Shown: in pieces, positions 35,356 to 45,732 of the stretch | Layout: each line of letters begins with the position of its first letter | Numbering within the stretch: the stretch's first letter is position 1 | Source of the DNA: Axinella damicornis | Taxonomy: Eukaryota; Porifera; Demospongiae; Axinellida; Axinellidae | Assembly (NCBI GenBank): GCA_963931865.1 | Contig: OZ007512.1 | Location: forward strand, 9,054,796-9,118,795 | Direction: 5' to 3' | DNA length: 64,000 bases | Made by a program: the position numbers and the translations under genes | The notes under the pieces: model-generated | The model's database searches: none | What the model saw: the letters and a program-made list of their open reading frames with translations, nothing else | Told to the model about the DNA's origin: nothing

Positions 35356-37011
35356 CTAAGGCATCAACAGCTCCTCCTCCAAATCAGTCTCTGATCTCCT
35401 CCGGGTCCTCTTTTTCCTCTGGGATCTCTTCTTCACGTACCATCCCAGTGCAGACAGTGGGAATGATGGGAGCAGTGACAGAAATACTCCCTTCAATCCA
35501 GTTCCAATTTGTACTTGCACCAGCAGCATCAGCTCGTACAGGACAAGAAGTGCGAGAATGAGTCCAATGGTTGCAGTAATCACGACAAAATACACACATA
35601 CTTCCACAGCACTTTACACTGCTCTGGAAATTTCTCCTCCTTGGTTGTTGACACTGATACAGCACATAGGCAACAATGAGTGTGAAACCAACTGGTGTTA
35701 GTAGCACAGTTATTATACAGATGATAGTAACTTGTGGGTGGATTGGTAGCAGTACACCCAGTGGGACAGCAATCATGGTAAGGAGTTGTACGGCCGTCAG
35801 AATATTCCATAATGCAAGTATGTGAAATGACAACAGCAGGTAGTGCTTCACGGAGGAACATCTGCAACCGACATACTTCTGCTTTTTAACGTAATTGTTC
35901 TTCACAGTGTACATGGAAATCAAGAGCTCCACTAACACAGCAACTGGGATGATGGTACACTTGGCCACTAGAGTAAGCACTTCATCATAGTAAACACTTG
36001 TACCAGACGGAATAGTGCAGGGATGATTAGGAACCTGGATTATACAGGATGTAATTGACGGATGATTGTTTGTGTATTGATGTTAGTGAGAGGCCAAAGT
36101 GTATCCTACATTGATAAGGAAAGTTATACCTGCCGCTGCCCAGTACAAGTATCTCATTAAATCTTCAGTTGAAGCTTTGATCCTCATCTTGGGATAGTGT
36201 AAAGACACTAACTTTGCCAGCACAATTGGTGTGAGAATACTTAGGAACACAAAAGCAGACGTTATAGTGAGACGACAGAAGTGAGTTCGGATACTGTGTG
36301 ATCCGTAAGATCCTGTAACCCATTCGTTATAGCTTATGGATACATATCCTTTGTCATTTTCATCTCTTTGACCGTGGGCTCGGGCATACGACTTTACCTG
36401 TGCATGAGGGTGAGTGTGTAAGATGTTATTGTATAAATAATTGATTCTCCTTTCCAGCACCATGCATTATGCAATAGATACACATTTATACATACCCAAG
36501 GGAGGAGTTGCATTAGCGCTGCCAATAAATCATCCTCAGAAGTGTTACAAGGAAGATCATCAATGCGAAATGAAAGTTCTAAGGAATCACGATTCTGTGT
36601 TGTGTGGTAAATACTTTCGCTTAGAACGTTGTCTAGAATTAGTAACTGATCTATTGAAATGAGGTTGAGTAAGGGAGAACTGCTCCACTGAAATTCCTTG
36701 TAGTACGAGTTGTTAATTGCATTCCTAGGCAAGAGGGAAAGCACACCGCAACTCCCTGGTAGCATACTGTCGGCAGTGGCATTCACATGAATAAATATCA
36801 TGTCTCCAGATGACCGTTGTGATGGAAAGAACGTGTGCTGCAGCAAATATCCTACTTTGCTGTCCGTGATCAAGGCATGTTCTAGTTTCCGGTACACAGC
36901 TTGGGGTCCAAGGTGGTCTGTACTTTGTGCAATCACAGCAGTAGCTATCAGAAGCATAATTCCAGCATGTAGTAGTAGGGTCCGCATCATTACAGTGATC
37001 AGTATCTGCAT
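35356..37011 (-). pseudogene. Receptor copy with intact ectodomain exon and damaged exon 2
   Basis: Exon 1 (37011-36496, donor GTATGTATA) is open, with signal peptide LLLHAGIMLLIATAVIAQS, motif VYRKLEHALITDSKVGYLLQ and LPW end. Exon 2 starts at 36397 with VKSYARAHGQRDENDKGYVS and reads through segments 1 and 2. It loses frame near 36085 (TTAGTGAGAGG replaces GCGTAAGTGAGG). It is open again through segments 3 to 5, then loses two bases near 35595 before segment 6. A GAG-to-TAG change at 35356 also shortens the tail. Three independent lesions argue for a pseudogene, although the ectodomain exon alone could make a secreted protein if its intron were retained. Confidence 0.85.
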
Positions 37012-37317
37012 ATACGGTTATTGAAATTTTCTGCAGTTACTTGTGCGAGTAACATTCATGGGATTCACACATAAGCATGTATGCAGAATAGGCCTGTATA
37101 CAGTGTATTATACAATATGTACTCCTTGCAAAACTATTATGACGAACAATCATTTAACTAGCTCCAGTTCATCAAACACCAATATGCACACCAAGCTAGG
37201 TCATGTATCTTGAATTTCACTCGCATGACACTCCGTAGGATGTAGAGAGATAATCATTTAGCAGACAGATTTTCTATTGCAAAAATTCCAATTTCGTCAT
37301 CTTCTTTCTTCATTGAC
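37012..37317. other. 5' flank of receptor copy 6, no gene seen
   Basis: Homologous to 59090-59380 and 63380-63680, the 5' flanks of copies 10 and 11. The homology is cut at 37318 by the inserted helicase-carrying element. Confidence 0.7.
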
Positions 37318-37494
37318 TAGCCTCGTACCCAGCCTTCAATGGCGGGGCCTGGTATACACTGTTTGCGCATGCGCTTAATTTCCCCCAAAATCTTGGAAAA
37401 TAGGATATCTCGGTATTCTTCCGTGAAACGATGACGTCGAATGACGTCACGTTTACATTCCTGGAAGAACCGCAACGAACGCCGAGTAGCAATC

Positions 37495-37778
37495 ATGGCG
37501 TGCAAAAGTTCCGGTGGTAGTAGTTTCTCTGAGGCTCTTTCCTATGCTTTGCGAAGACTGAAAATGACACGGATGACTGTGAAAGAAGAGCAGCGCTCCT
37601 CCATGAGAGCTGTGTACGAAGGCAGCGACGTGTTCGTGTGGCTAGCTACCTACTGGCTATGGCAAGAGCCTGTGCTACCAAGCGCTCCCTTTCCTCATGG
37701 ACTAGCTACAAGAAGGGACTTGTAGACAGTGGAAAGAGCTGTGGTGTGCTTGTTGTGAGCCCTTTGATCGCTCTCATG
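37495..37778 (+). pseudogene. 5' fragment of a RecQ-type DEAD helicase gene, captured
   Basis: From the ATG at 37495 the frame reads MACKSSGGSSFSEALSYALR and LKEEQRSSM-like QRSSMRAVYEGSDVFVW. The next motif should be the Walker A box of a RecQ-family helicase; TGYGKSLCYQALPF is present in another frame and SCGVLVVSPLIALM follows. The frame is broken twice, at 37643-37648 and 37703-37708, each by the sequence TAGCTA where TA would keep the frame. The captured part stops after motif Ia, so no ATPase could be made even without the breaks. RecQ enzymes unwind DNA in repair; here it is passenger sequence. Confidence 0.8.
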
Positions 37779-37829
37779 CACGCGTATGCGGGTGTGTTTA
37801 CGCAAACGTCATCGGTTAAGCCCAACCCA

Positions 37830-37864
37830 TCAATTTTAATTGTGAAACGTCACAATTAAAATTG
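37830..37864. repeat. Hairpin with 15-bp perfect arms
   Basis: TCAATTTTAATTGTGA and its exact inverse around AACG, near the right TIR of the helicase-carrying element. Confidence 0.85.
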
Positions 37865-38067
37865 ACCTAATATTTAAATTAACGCATGCGCAAACAGTGT
37901 ATACCAGGCCTTCCCCCCGCGATTTGAAGGCCTGGGTACGAGGCTATTCATTGACTAACATAGCTGGCCAACAAAAGTATTTCCTGAGCCAGTTCACTCA
38001 CGGAACAACATCGCTTTCGTCGTAGTAGCTCATTTCGGCCCTTTTGACTACATACTGGCAAAGAACA

Positions 38068-38263
38068 GGCTCGCCCCAACTAGCAGAATGGTGGGGCGAG
38101 CCTGAGTGAGTGCATGCATATACAGCATGCATATCACGAATGTAACTCAATCTCAGGCTGTAGAATTCTAGCACAAGAACTATACGGACAGCACATAATT
38201 TATGTACTGTTATGCATACATGCATATGCGGCACGAGCAGATGAAAAGCAGGCTCGCCCCGCA
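38068..38263. repeat. GGCTCGCCCC repeats (GGGGCGAGC family relic)
   Basis: CAGGCTCGCCCC occurs at 38069 and 38252, and the inverse GGGGCGAGCCTG at 38093, so a short palindrome is followed by a third end. They resemble the termini of the elements at 5474 and 41726. Confidence 0.5.
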
Positions 38264-38440
38264 ATTATGCAGATTCTTGCGCAACGAAGCGCTGATAAAT
38301 CTTTTCCCCGTAGACCGCGTAGGGGGTATGAACTATGAATCCATTATTGCATTCCTCAACCCTATTGTTAATTAGTTACCAACCTTGGGGCAATGCAGGT
38401 TTTTGCGAGACTATAGCTATATAGCGATTATAGGCGTAGT

Positions 38441-38446
38441 ATAAAT
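38441..38446 (+). promoter_or_regulatory. TATA box of the methyltransferase gene
   Basis: TATAAA lies 71 bases before the chosen ATG, giving an expected start near 38470 and a 5' leader of about 40 bases. Confidence 0.5.
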
Positions 38447-38511
38447 CACTGTGGCATCATTCAGACTTCTTTTGATTGGAACTGCGATCTCTCAAACATA
38501 TCGGAGAACAA

Positions 38512-39303
38512 ATGGCTGCTACCAAACGATTTGAGGGTGAAGAGATTTCTTCCGCATATTCTAGATTTCGGCCTGTTTATCCCGCACAAGTTGTAAAAAC
38601 TATCACCTCTTTTATGAGATCTGAAGGGAGTTCAGGATTTGATACTGCTCTTGACGTGGCCTGTGGATCAGGACAGAGCACGTTTCTTCTCAGCAATTCG
38701 TTTCGGAAAGTCATTGGGTTGGACATTAGCCAGACACAGATCAACGAAGCTAAAAATAGGAAAGAAACTGACCAAGGGTTGAATGTCCAGTTTATGGTTG
38801 GTGATGCTCACAATATGCCAGTTGAAACTTCATCAATTGATCTGCTGACTTGCGCGATGGGTTGGCATTGGTTGGATGCCGACTTGTTTTATGCTGAAGC
38901 AAAAAGAGTGTTGAAACCAAGAGGTTGCCTCGCTGTTTACGGCCACGGAGTTAAAATTCCCGACAATCAACGAATAAGAAACGCTGTTGATCAATGCCAC
39001 GCAGAGTACATTCAATCTGATTGCTTTCCTGAGCAGAATTTGCACGTTATGAATGATTACGCTTCGGTTAGTTTACCTTTTAGGCAGTCACAGCGATTTG
39101 AGCTGGATTTCACACAAGAAACAACATTTGAAGGGGTACTTGGCCTCATGTCGTCCATCTCTATGCACAAGACCTACTGTGAGAAGTACCCAGAAAACAT
39201 TCTTCTGCAGAAAGTACGAGCCAACTATGAGGCAGAGGTTGACAAATGTGACGTGGAGAAGTTTACTTTCCCTGGTTTTATTATTGTCGGACTAAATGAG
39301 TGA
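38512..39303 (+). CDS. Class I SAM-dependent methyltransferase, single exon
   Basis: The 263-residue frame starts at ATG 38512 (MAATKRFEG); upstream in-frame codons lack an ATG. Motif I is ALDVACGSGQST (about residues 50-61), binding the adenosylmethionine glycine loop. An acidic residue follows in VIGLDISQ (motif II), then VGDAHNMPV and the Methyltransf_11 hallmark IDLLTCAMGWHWLDADLFYAE. VLKPRGCLAVYGHG is motif IV-like. The early F-x-G...YSRFRPVYP block and length match the trans-aconitate-type or Dictyostelium-type small methyltransferases. The substrate cannot be told. Intronless, on the plus strand, opposite to the receptor array, flanked by transposons. The gene appears complete. Confidence 0.85.
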   Translation: MAATKRFEGEEISSAYSRFRPVYPAQVVKTITSFMRSEGSSGFDTALDVACGSGQSTFLLSNSFRKVIGLDISQTQINEAKNRKETDQGLNVQFMVGDAHNMPVETSSIDLLTCAMGWHWLDADLFYAEAKRVLKPRGCLAVYGHGVKIPDNQRIRNAVDQCHAEYIQSDCFPEQNLHVMNDYASVSLPFRQSQRFELDFTQETTFEGVLGLMSSISMHKTYCEKYPENILLQKVRANYEAEVDKCDVEKFTFPGFIIVGLNE

Positions 39304-41592
39304 CAATGACATATTGCGTATTAGCTAACGTTTCTTCTTCGTATAAGCTTATGTAATTATAGGATAAAAATTATGGCTTTCATTTCAGTACTGAAGTAAT
39401 TCAAAACTATATCTTCAAAGGAAAATTCCAATCAATAGCACGAGAATTAGGCTATTAATCAGCATCACCAAACCACGCCTTTCACAGGGAAAGCAGCTAC
39501 GCGTAAATGCCCGTGTAAGACAAGAAACTGTTACAGCGCTCACAACTTCGCCAGCACGGTGAGTTTTGGCATGTCAGCGTCAGTGAATGACAGCGATCAT
39601 GGCCGTGTGGTCAGAATCTTTGTGGGGCCTTCGTAAGACTGCATGTACTGGGAACCAATGTCAAAGACAGCGATCGAGCAATGGCGGCCGACGGCAAGAC
39701 AAAAGCGCTTGTATCTCCGCCACCAAGGTGAGTTTCAGCACAATATTATTATTTTGATTTTGTGTCACTGCATCATAGCGATCACGACGGTGTAGTCAGA
39801 ATCTTTTGTATATTTAACTTTGGTTTTAGTTTATCATAATGTAATATAAACTTTTATCTTATATAGTGTGGCCATTCTATCCTGGTTTATGTAGGGTACT
39901 AGTGGAATGCTCAGTTTATGTAGGATGCTATTGTCCTCCACATTCTAATCCTGCATCATCAGTCCAATCACAGTGCAGCTATAGTAACCACCAAGCAGTC
40001 AAAGTAACTACTTTGTTTTTGAGTGACAAAAACAACATGTTTGTTTAACCAAGAATTTGGTAACCCATTGCAGTTCAGTCATAGGATCCATCAGGTGACC
40101 ATGCCTGCCCTGCATGTTTGTAACCACCAATATGAGTCACAACCATTACAGTGTGTCGCTTCAGCAGTGCATTGTACTGCCAAACCTTGCAGCTGTGAGT
40201 TGTGTTTATTGCAAGGACACTTTAACCATTTAGGTATACTAGTACTCTACAATCTATATACTGCAGCTATGCATCCCACTGTAGAAACCACATTGTTGTC
40301 AATGAAGTAACAATACAGTTTGTCATGCCATGAATTGCTTGCAGCTGTCAGTTGTGAATATTGCATGCACATGCAATGGTTATGATCAGCAGATGCATCC
40401 CATGACTAGCAAGATACGAGCTGCAACTGAGGTGGCTAAATTTGGTTAAAGCAACCATGGTGTTTGTATACGTATGTACATGCGTGTACATGCGCGCGCA
40501 TGCACGTGTACAAGTGGAGCTACACAACATTAAATTTTGTGGTTGTGGTCACATTCTTTGATCACCACAGTGGAGGAGGACTGAGATGCATGCAGCTATG
40601 GTGACCAGAGTCTGGTTACCTTTTACAGCTGCAGTATAGGAAGGGATTCCATGGAAAAAGATCTCTGTATAGGGGGGATTGTATACTGCTATGGGCGAAC
40701 ATCTCCCCTTGTTTTCTTACTTTTTGTCGTTCTGGTATCCCTACATCCTGTTAAATTTTTATTACTTGTAATAATTAATGCAACAAGAAAGGCTGCATGA
40801 AGCTGACAACTCATACTGTCAAGGTGAGACACTGGAGCATAGAACGTTTTTGTTTGAACTTTGAATAGATGTAATTGTGCATTATACTTCACAAAAATAT
40901 GTCAGCAATTCAAATTTTTTGCAGCAGATATAAGACCTCTTCAGCATGCCGTGCATGTGGCTGGTTTTAAGCTGCCACTGCTCCCCAGGCACTCCTCAGG
41001 TAGTCCTCCTCGCTGAGAATAATACGTGTTTCTCCTGTAATTACCCATACAGTGCGGTTGGTTCTTGTTAAATTACCTTTTAAAATAAAAGCTCAGGCTT
41101 GCTTGTGCTACGGAGGCTATATAGCTATCCTGGTGGGAGCTAAAACGGTTTTAGGACTTTCTTGAAAATATAATATACTAAAGTGGTAGCAATTAAGTGG
41201 TGACATGGGCCCGCAGAAAGGTAGTCTTCATAATCCTGCTAGCGTTTCATAATTATAGGTACATGACTTAGCTTAATTGTTTACCCATCTGTATGTCTGT
41301 TGGAGGACCTATAGTGGTCAAGCAGCATAAATGAATACACATTGTTCGGAAGTGTGCAGTTTGGAAGTGTGCAGCTGCATACACTTCTATAGTATTGCTA
41401 TAGTTACCTCAACAGGCCTACTATATGTTTTCCTACCCATGCATTATATATTATATTACTATAAAAGGAGAAGGGTTGTTCTAACCAGGCTGTGGTGCAT
41501 CTCAATGTCTCCAAGGAATGAGCACACAAGTGCAGCCCACTTTGATCCTATTATATAATTATGTATAATTCATAGCTATATATAATTCATAG
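39304..41592. other. Mostly intergenic; possible first exon at 39681
   Basis: No gene I can support beyond a short candidate first exon. Two related segments, 39555-39620 and 39724-39805, share GGTGAGTTT and GTCAGAATCTTT, suggesting a local duplication of an exon-intron edge. Confidence 0.4.
39681..39727 (+). CDS. Candidate first coding exon, unidentified
   Basis: ATGGCGGCCGACGGCAAGAC opens 15 codons with GC-rich composition, followed by AAG|GTGAGT, a consensus donor. Context GAGCAATGG is good for initiation. No continuing exon was recognised downstream, so this is only a candidate. Confidence 0.25.
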
Positions 41593-41624
41593 CTATTGGA
41601 TAGGAAAACCTAGTAGGCCTGTTG

Positions 41625-41692
41625 AGATAACCTAGGTCAAGTTTCTTAGTTCCAGGTAAGATAACCTAGGTCAAGTTTCTTAGTTCCAGGTA
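41625..41692. repeat. Two-copy tandem repeat, 34-bp unit
   Basis: AGATAACCTAGGTCAAGTTT and CTTAGTTCCAGGTA occur twice in exact tandem. Confidence 0.9.
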
Positions 41693-41725
41693 ACTAAGCA
41701 ATACTAGGAGAATGCATGACATTGT

Positions 41726-42622
41726 GGGGCGAGCGTGGCGAGTGCAATGCAGAACGAGCATTTGCATGTACAGTCATTCAAATTTTAATGTCCCTGCCAA
41801 TGCAGCCGGTCCAATATGTTGCATGACTGAGGTGACAGAAATCATAATATGACAATCAGTCTATGACACACATGTCTGGTCTAGCTAGCTAGCACACCAT
41901 GTGTTCTGCAGGACAATTAATATTGTAGCTAGCTACAGGTCTGAGGTTGGTGACTATAGGTAAGTCCACCAGCGGTCTTGCTGTCACCACAGGTGAGAAG
42001 GTACAGAGCCTGGTTAGAATGTTCATGGTTCGGCCACCGCTCTAGCCACTGAATAGGTAGGTCCACGAGTGGTCTCCATCTGTGTTGTCGCCATCGTCCA
42101 TCGAACAGGCCTAGTAGAGTACTCGCGCGATGCAACTTTGCTATGTAGGTGAGAAGGTATACGAGCCTGGTTAGACTGTTCATGGTTTGCCCATCGCTCT
42201 AGCCAATGAATAGGTAGGTCCATGAGTGGTCTCCGTCTGTATTGTTGCCATTGCATCGTCCATCGAACGTATGACGTAAGAATACGCAAAATAAGAGCAG
42301 GAAGTGAATTACGGCATGACGTACGATACATATGAAGGGGCGAGAAGCAAAGTGGGCCAACCCACAATGAATTAAGTGTGGGGAATGGTGTGAAATGTTC
42401 AAAACTGCATTAAAAATCATGGACTATATGTGGGGTTTTTCCAAAAAATTAAAAGGTGGAAATTGCCTGAAACACATTTTGCAAGGACTTCCACATCAAG
42501 GGGGTGAAAATTGATGTTTGTGGGTTAGCCCACTTTTCTTCTCAGACCTTCATATATTATAGATATAGATATGGAAAATCTACAGCTAACTCGTCTATGT
42601 GGGGCTCGCTCACGCTCGCCCC
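41726..42622. mobile_element. Nonautonomous element, GGGGCGAGC family, copy 2
   Basis: Starts GGGGCGAGCGTGGCGAG and ends CTCGCTCACGCTCGCCCC. It is related in inverse orientation to 5474-6089. Inside, a unit of about 160 bases with GAATAGGTAGGTCCA(C/T)GAGT and GTCCATCGAAC is tandemly duplicated (about 42000-42110 and 42160-42270). No transposase frame. Confidence 0.7.
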
Positions 42623-43163
42623 AACTATACAAGTGTATGCAGCTGCACTTCCAAACAATGTACGTACGTACGTACCTATTATTTATATTCAAAAACAGAT
42701 CAGTTGTTTTAACCACAGAGTGCCGGTTACCCTGGTTGCAGACAAGCTACCCTGTTTCTAACAGGTGTAGAAGGTGGTTAGAAGAAGGGCATAAAGCAAG
42801 TAGAGAGGAAGCTGGTCCAGATTTAATTTATCTACAAGATTTACTAGCTAAAATAACATCTGTGAGGGACCTGCTGCCATCAAGGGCATGAAAATTTCCA
42901 TGACAACCAGTTGTATAGTGCCTTGCAGATGTGCCAAGATTGTCAGTGAGATGATCTGGCTAGCTGCCTTTGCAGGTTGTCTTATGCAATTATAAGCCCA
43001 ACTTGAGTAAACCTCCCATAACCACTGTCTCCAGCTTGTCCAGTGTCCACTCTGTGGTTAAAACAACCAATTAGTTTTTGCATATACATCAGGTGAAAAT
43101 ATTTCACGCAGGTTAGCACCAGTAACATATCTGCAGAATAAATATGAACAGTCTGGGTATATA

Positions 43164-44290
43164 CCGTAGAGTACGTATCAAGCACCCACCACGTATCAAG
43201 CGCCCACCCCCCTCTTCACGCGAAAGTTACTGCACTGGGTCCAAGAGTAGTGTAGTAAGGGCCCACCCATCACAAAAGTTTTGAGCAGCATTTCTTAACC
43301 TCTGGGCGAGGTTGTGCATTCAAAAAGGCCGATTTACAGTGAAGTATAAACTACTGCGTGCTTTCTCTGTCGAGCATTTCTTCTCAAGGACTTCGCAACG
43401 ACGCGCGATCAATTTCCTTGCGTGAAAAATGGACTTATATATTCATAGCCGGTCATTGATATTCACAGCTTACCGCAGCGCTTGTTGTTTATACAGTGCT
43501 GAATGGGTGGGCGGATACTACATGCCTAAGTAGTCTCTACGGTAGAAGCATCTTGTGTGCATTCCAACCGCCAACCTCATTCGTGAGCCCTTGAGATGTC
43601 CTCATACTTGTTGCTATCACTTCTTCAAGCCTGCAAGAAATATGATGCATGGTACCAGTGGCTTGATGTAAGAAGAGGAAAAATTCAGTGGTGTATCAAC
43701 GGAGACCGTACTCTTCCTCTATGCATGGTTTATTGTGGGATGGATCGAGTGCAAGTCTCAATGAGATTCATTCAAGTTGGAGTCTGTTCTGCTTAGCTAA
43801 GTTAGTAACAATAATATATAGAGGATACTGAATCACCCCAAAATGGCCACAACAATCAAGAAGTGGCATTTCATATTTTGTCTTACAATAGTTCAGGCAA
43901 GGTCACTGCCTCAAACCTCTCAATCATGATTGAGATCATACTAAGGTACTTTGCCTTCTGCGTTCCATGCCCTAAGGTACAAACCTGTTGAAACAGAATG
44001 GTCACAGTAAACCCATCAACAATGTATTAGTGCACAACAATACATGTGCCTTATATATATGCATCCAAGCATTTGGTTCTGAAGTGTTTATATTATGCAA
44101 ATATTTTGACGCCCACAGAGAAAGCATGCCGTAGTTCATGCTTTGTGAATGCACAACCTTACCTGAAGGTTAGAAATGCTGCTCAAGACTTAACTTTTGT
44201 GGTAGATGGGCCCTTACTACACAGCTTTTGAACCCTGTGCAGTAACTTTCGCGTGAAGAGGGGGGTGAGCACTTGATACGTACTCTACGG
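43164..44290. mobile_element. 1.1-kb nonautonomous DNA transposon with about 170-bp TIRs
   Basis: The left end CCGTAGAGTACGTATCAAG is inverted at the right end. Similarity continues through CTCTTCACGCGAAAGTTACT, AAGGGCCCA and TTGAGCAGCATTTCT, about 170 bases with small indels. The core includes a 66-codon plus-strand frame (43596-43796) of unknown meaning and no recognisable transposase motif. TA lies just outside the left end and CA outside the right, so a TA duplication cannot be confirmed. Confidence 0.75.
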
Positions 44291-44405
44291 CACTTGTGAA
44301 CATAGAGTAACGTTGATAGAGTAACATAATTATATTATGGGTTACCACACAGTGTCATTGCCTGCAAAATCTTCTAGATCTGTGAGCGCTCAAACATGTT
44401 TGAAG

Positions 44406-44549
44406 TAGCCTCGTTCCCAGGCCATCTGCCAGTCGCACGCGCATCGCATACGTGACCTTTGAACCCTTGTCACATAGCTATGTGACAAGGGTTCAAAGGT
44501 CACGTATGCGATGCGCATGCGACTGGCAGACGGCCTGGGAATGAGGCTA
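44406..44549. mobile_element. Near-perfect hairpin MITE, TAGCCTCG family, 9-bp target duplication
   Basis: The entire 144-bp element folds on itself: TAGCCTCGTTCCCAGGCC at the left and its inverse at the right, with arms continuing unbroken to a centre CACATAGCTATGTG. Only about three mismatches were noticed. TGTTTGAAG flanks it at 44397-44405 and 44550-44558. The arms include GGTTCAAAGGTCA, a DR1-type nuclear receptor site, in both orientations. Near-perfect arms suggest recent activity. Confidence 0.9.
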
Positions 44550-44985
44550 TGTTTGAAGTACAATCTATCTATTTTCACATGTACGTCACACTTCTGAGCA
44601 TGCACAGTAGCATCATTGACCGTGCCCCTTTATGTCGCAATTCATAGTGCCACGGGTTGCAACACTCATGACCATTGAAGAGCTGAAGGAGGCGGGGTGC
44701 AGGGCTGGTTGACTGTGGGGTGTTGTAGGGCGGAGTCCGGGTAGTTTTATATCAATAGCAAGCAGCGATAGCAATCTGGTAGGCTAGTTGAACTGATATA
44801 TGTCCACACGTTTAAGTGACATCATATACGTATGTGTTAACTGGAGTGCATCATAGCTATGTACGATCGGGCCAGGGTAAGAGTAGTGCAAGTGATGAAA
44901 CAAAGCTGCCGACAGACATGACAAGTGAGGTGGTTAGACACCTCGAGTCATGTTTGCACAACACAATAACAATACCCCCCCAACA

Positions 44986-45021
44986 CACGTACACACACAC
45001 GCACGCACGCACACATGCACG

Positions 45022-45083
<62 letters not shown>
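44986..45083. repeat. (AC)n microsatellite
   Basis: ACACGCACGC-type units lead into about 28 uninterrupted AC units. Confidence 0.95.
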
Positions 45084-45085
<2 letters not shown>

Positions 45086-45127
45086 GACATAATTTTCTTC
45101 AAGGAGAAAGTCAAGCAACAAATCACC

Positions 45128-45553
45128 GGGCGTCTGTATTCACACTGGACTGGACTGGAGTGAACTGGATTCACCCCAAAAAATCTGTAAAATGCCCTTT
45201 TCAGTGTAGGACAGAAGCTAAGCATGGCTAAGCACACTTACTCAAGTTGCTTGCACAGCCTGCTTTCGTCTTTCCTCGAGTCGGTAGAGGTCAAAGGTCA
45301 CATGCAAATTTAATGAGTTTCTAATTCTGCAATGAGCTTCAGTCAGTGGTGGTGATAGAGGAAGCTCATTAAATATGCACGTAACCTTTGACCTCTACCG
45401 ATTCGAGGAAAGACACAAAAGCAGGCTGTGCAAGCAACTTGAATAAGTATGCTTAGCTTCTGTCCTACACTGAAAAAGGCATTTTACAGATTTTTGGGTG
45501 AGTCCAGTCCAGTCCAGTCCAGTCCAGTCCACCAGTCGTGAAAAAAGACGCCC
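45128..45553. mobile_element. Foldback element with 8-bp target duplication, copy 1
   Basis: Starts GGGCGTCTGTATTC and ends AAAAAAGACGCCC; arms of about 180 bases are inverted and include CTTCTGTCCTACACTGAAAA, TTGCTTGCACAGCC and GGTAGAGGTCAAAGG. AAATCACC flanks it exactly at 45120-45127 and 45554-45561. Eight-base duplications are typical of hAT elements. A pentamer AGTCC repeat lies in the right arm. Confidence 0.85.
45288..45300 (+). promoter_or_regulatory. Perfect DR1 site AGGTCAAAGGTCA in a foldback arm
   Basis: Two AGGTCA half-sites spaced by one A, the consensus for HNF4/RXR-type nuclear receptors. The opposite arm has a one-mismatch version at 45382-45394, and the second foldback has a perfect copy at 45861-45873. 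Function is untested. Confidence 0.5.
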
Positions 45554-45732
45554 AAATCACCCTATGCTAGGTAGCATAGCGGTACATCACTATTCAATAG
45601 TCAAACTATCGAAACATAGCTACGACAAGAAGCTGCTTGGTGAGGTCGAGATATACCGCTTAAATTCTGTTCACAAATCTAGCATCACTGAATTGAGTTT
45701 GAGGACAGATAGCAGATAGCTAGCTAGCTAGC

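Larger units (their letters stand above)
37318..37946. mobile_element. Pack-MULE-like TIR element carrying a RecQ helicase fragment
   Basis: Termini TAGCCTCGTACCCAG and the inverted CTGGGTACGAGGCTA belong to the TAGCCTCG MITE family. The inverted repeats extend about 65 bases with small indels and include CCTGGTATACACTGTTTGCG on both sides. TTCATTGAC flanks it exactly at 37309-37317 and 37947-37955, a perfect 9-bp target duplication. Inside are a CRE-like TGACGTCA (37442-37449), the start of a helicase gene and a hairpin. No transposase is present. A 9-bp duplication plus TIRs plus captured host gene sequence is the definition of a Pack-MULE in plants; this is the animal equivalent by structure. 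Confidence 0.85.
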
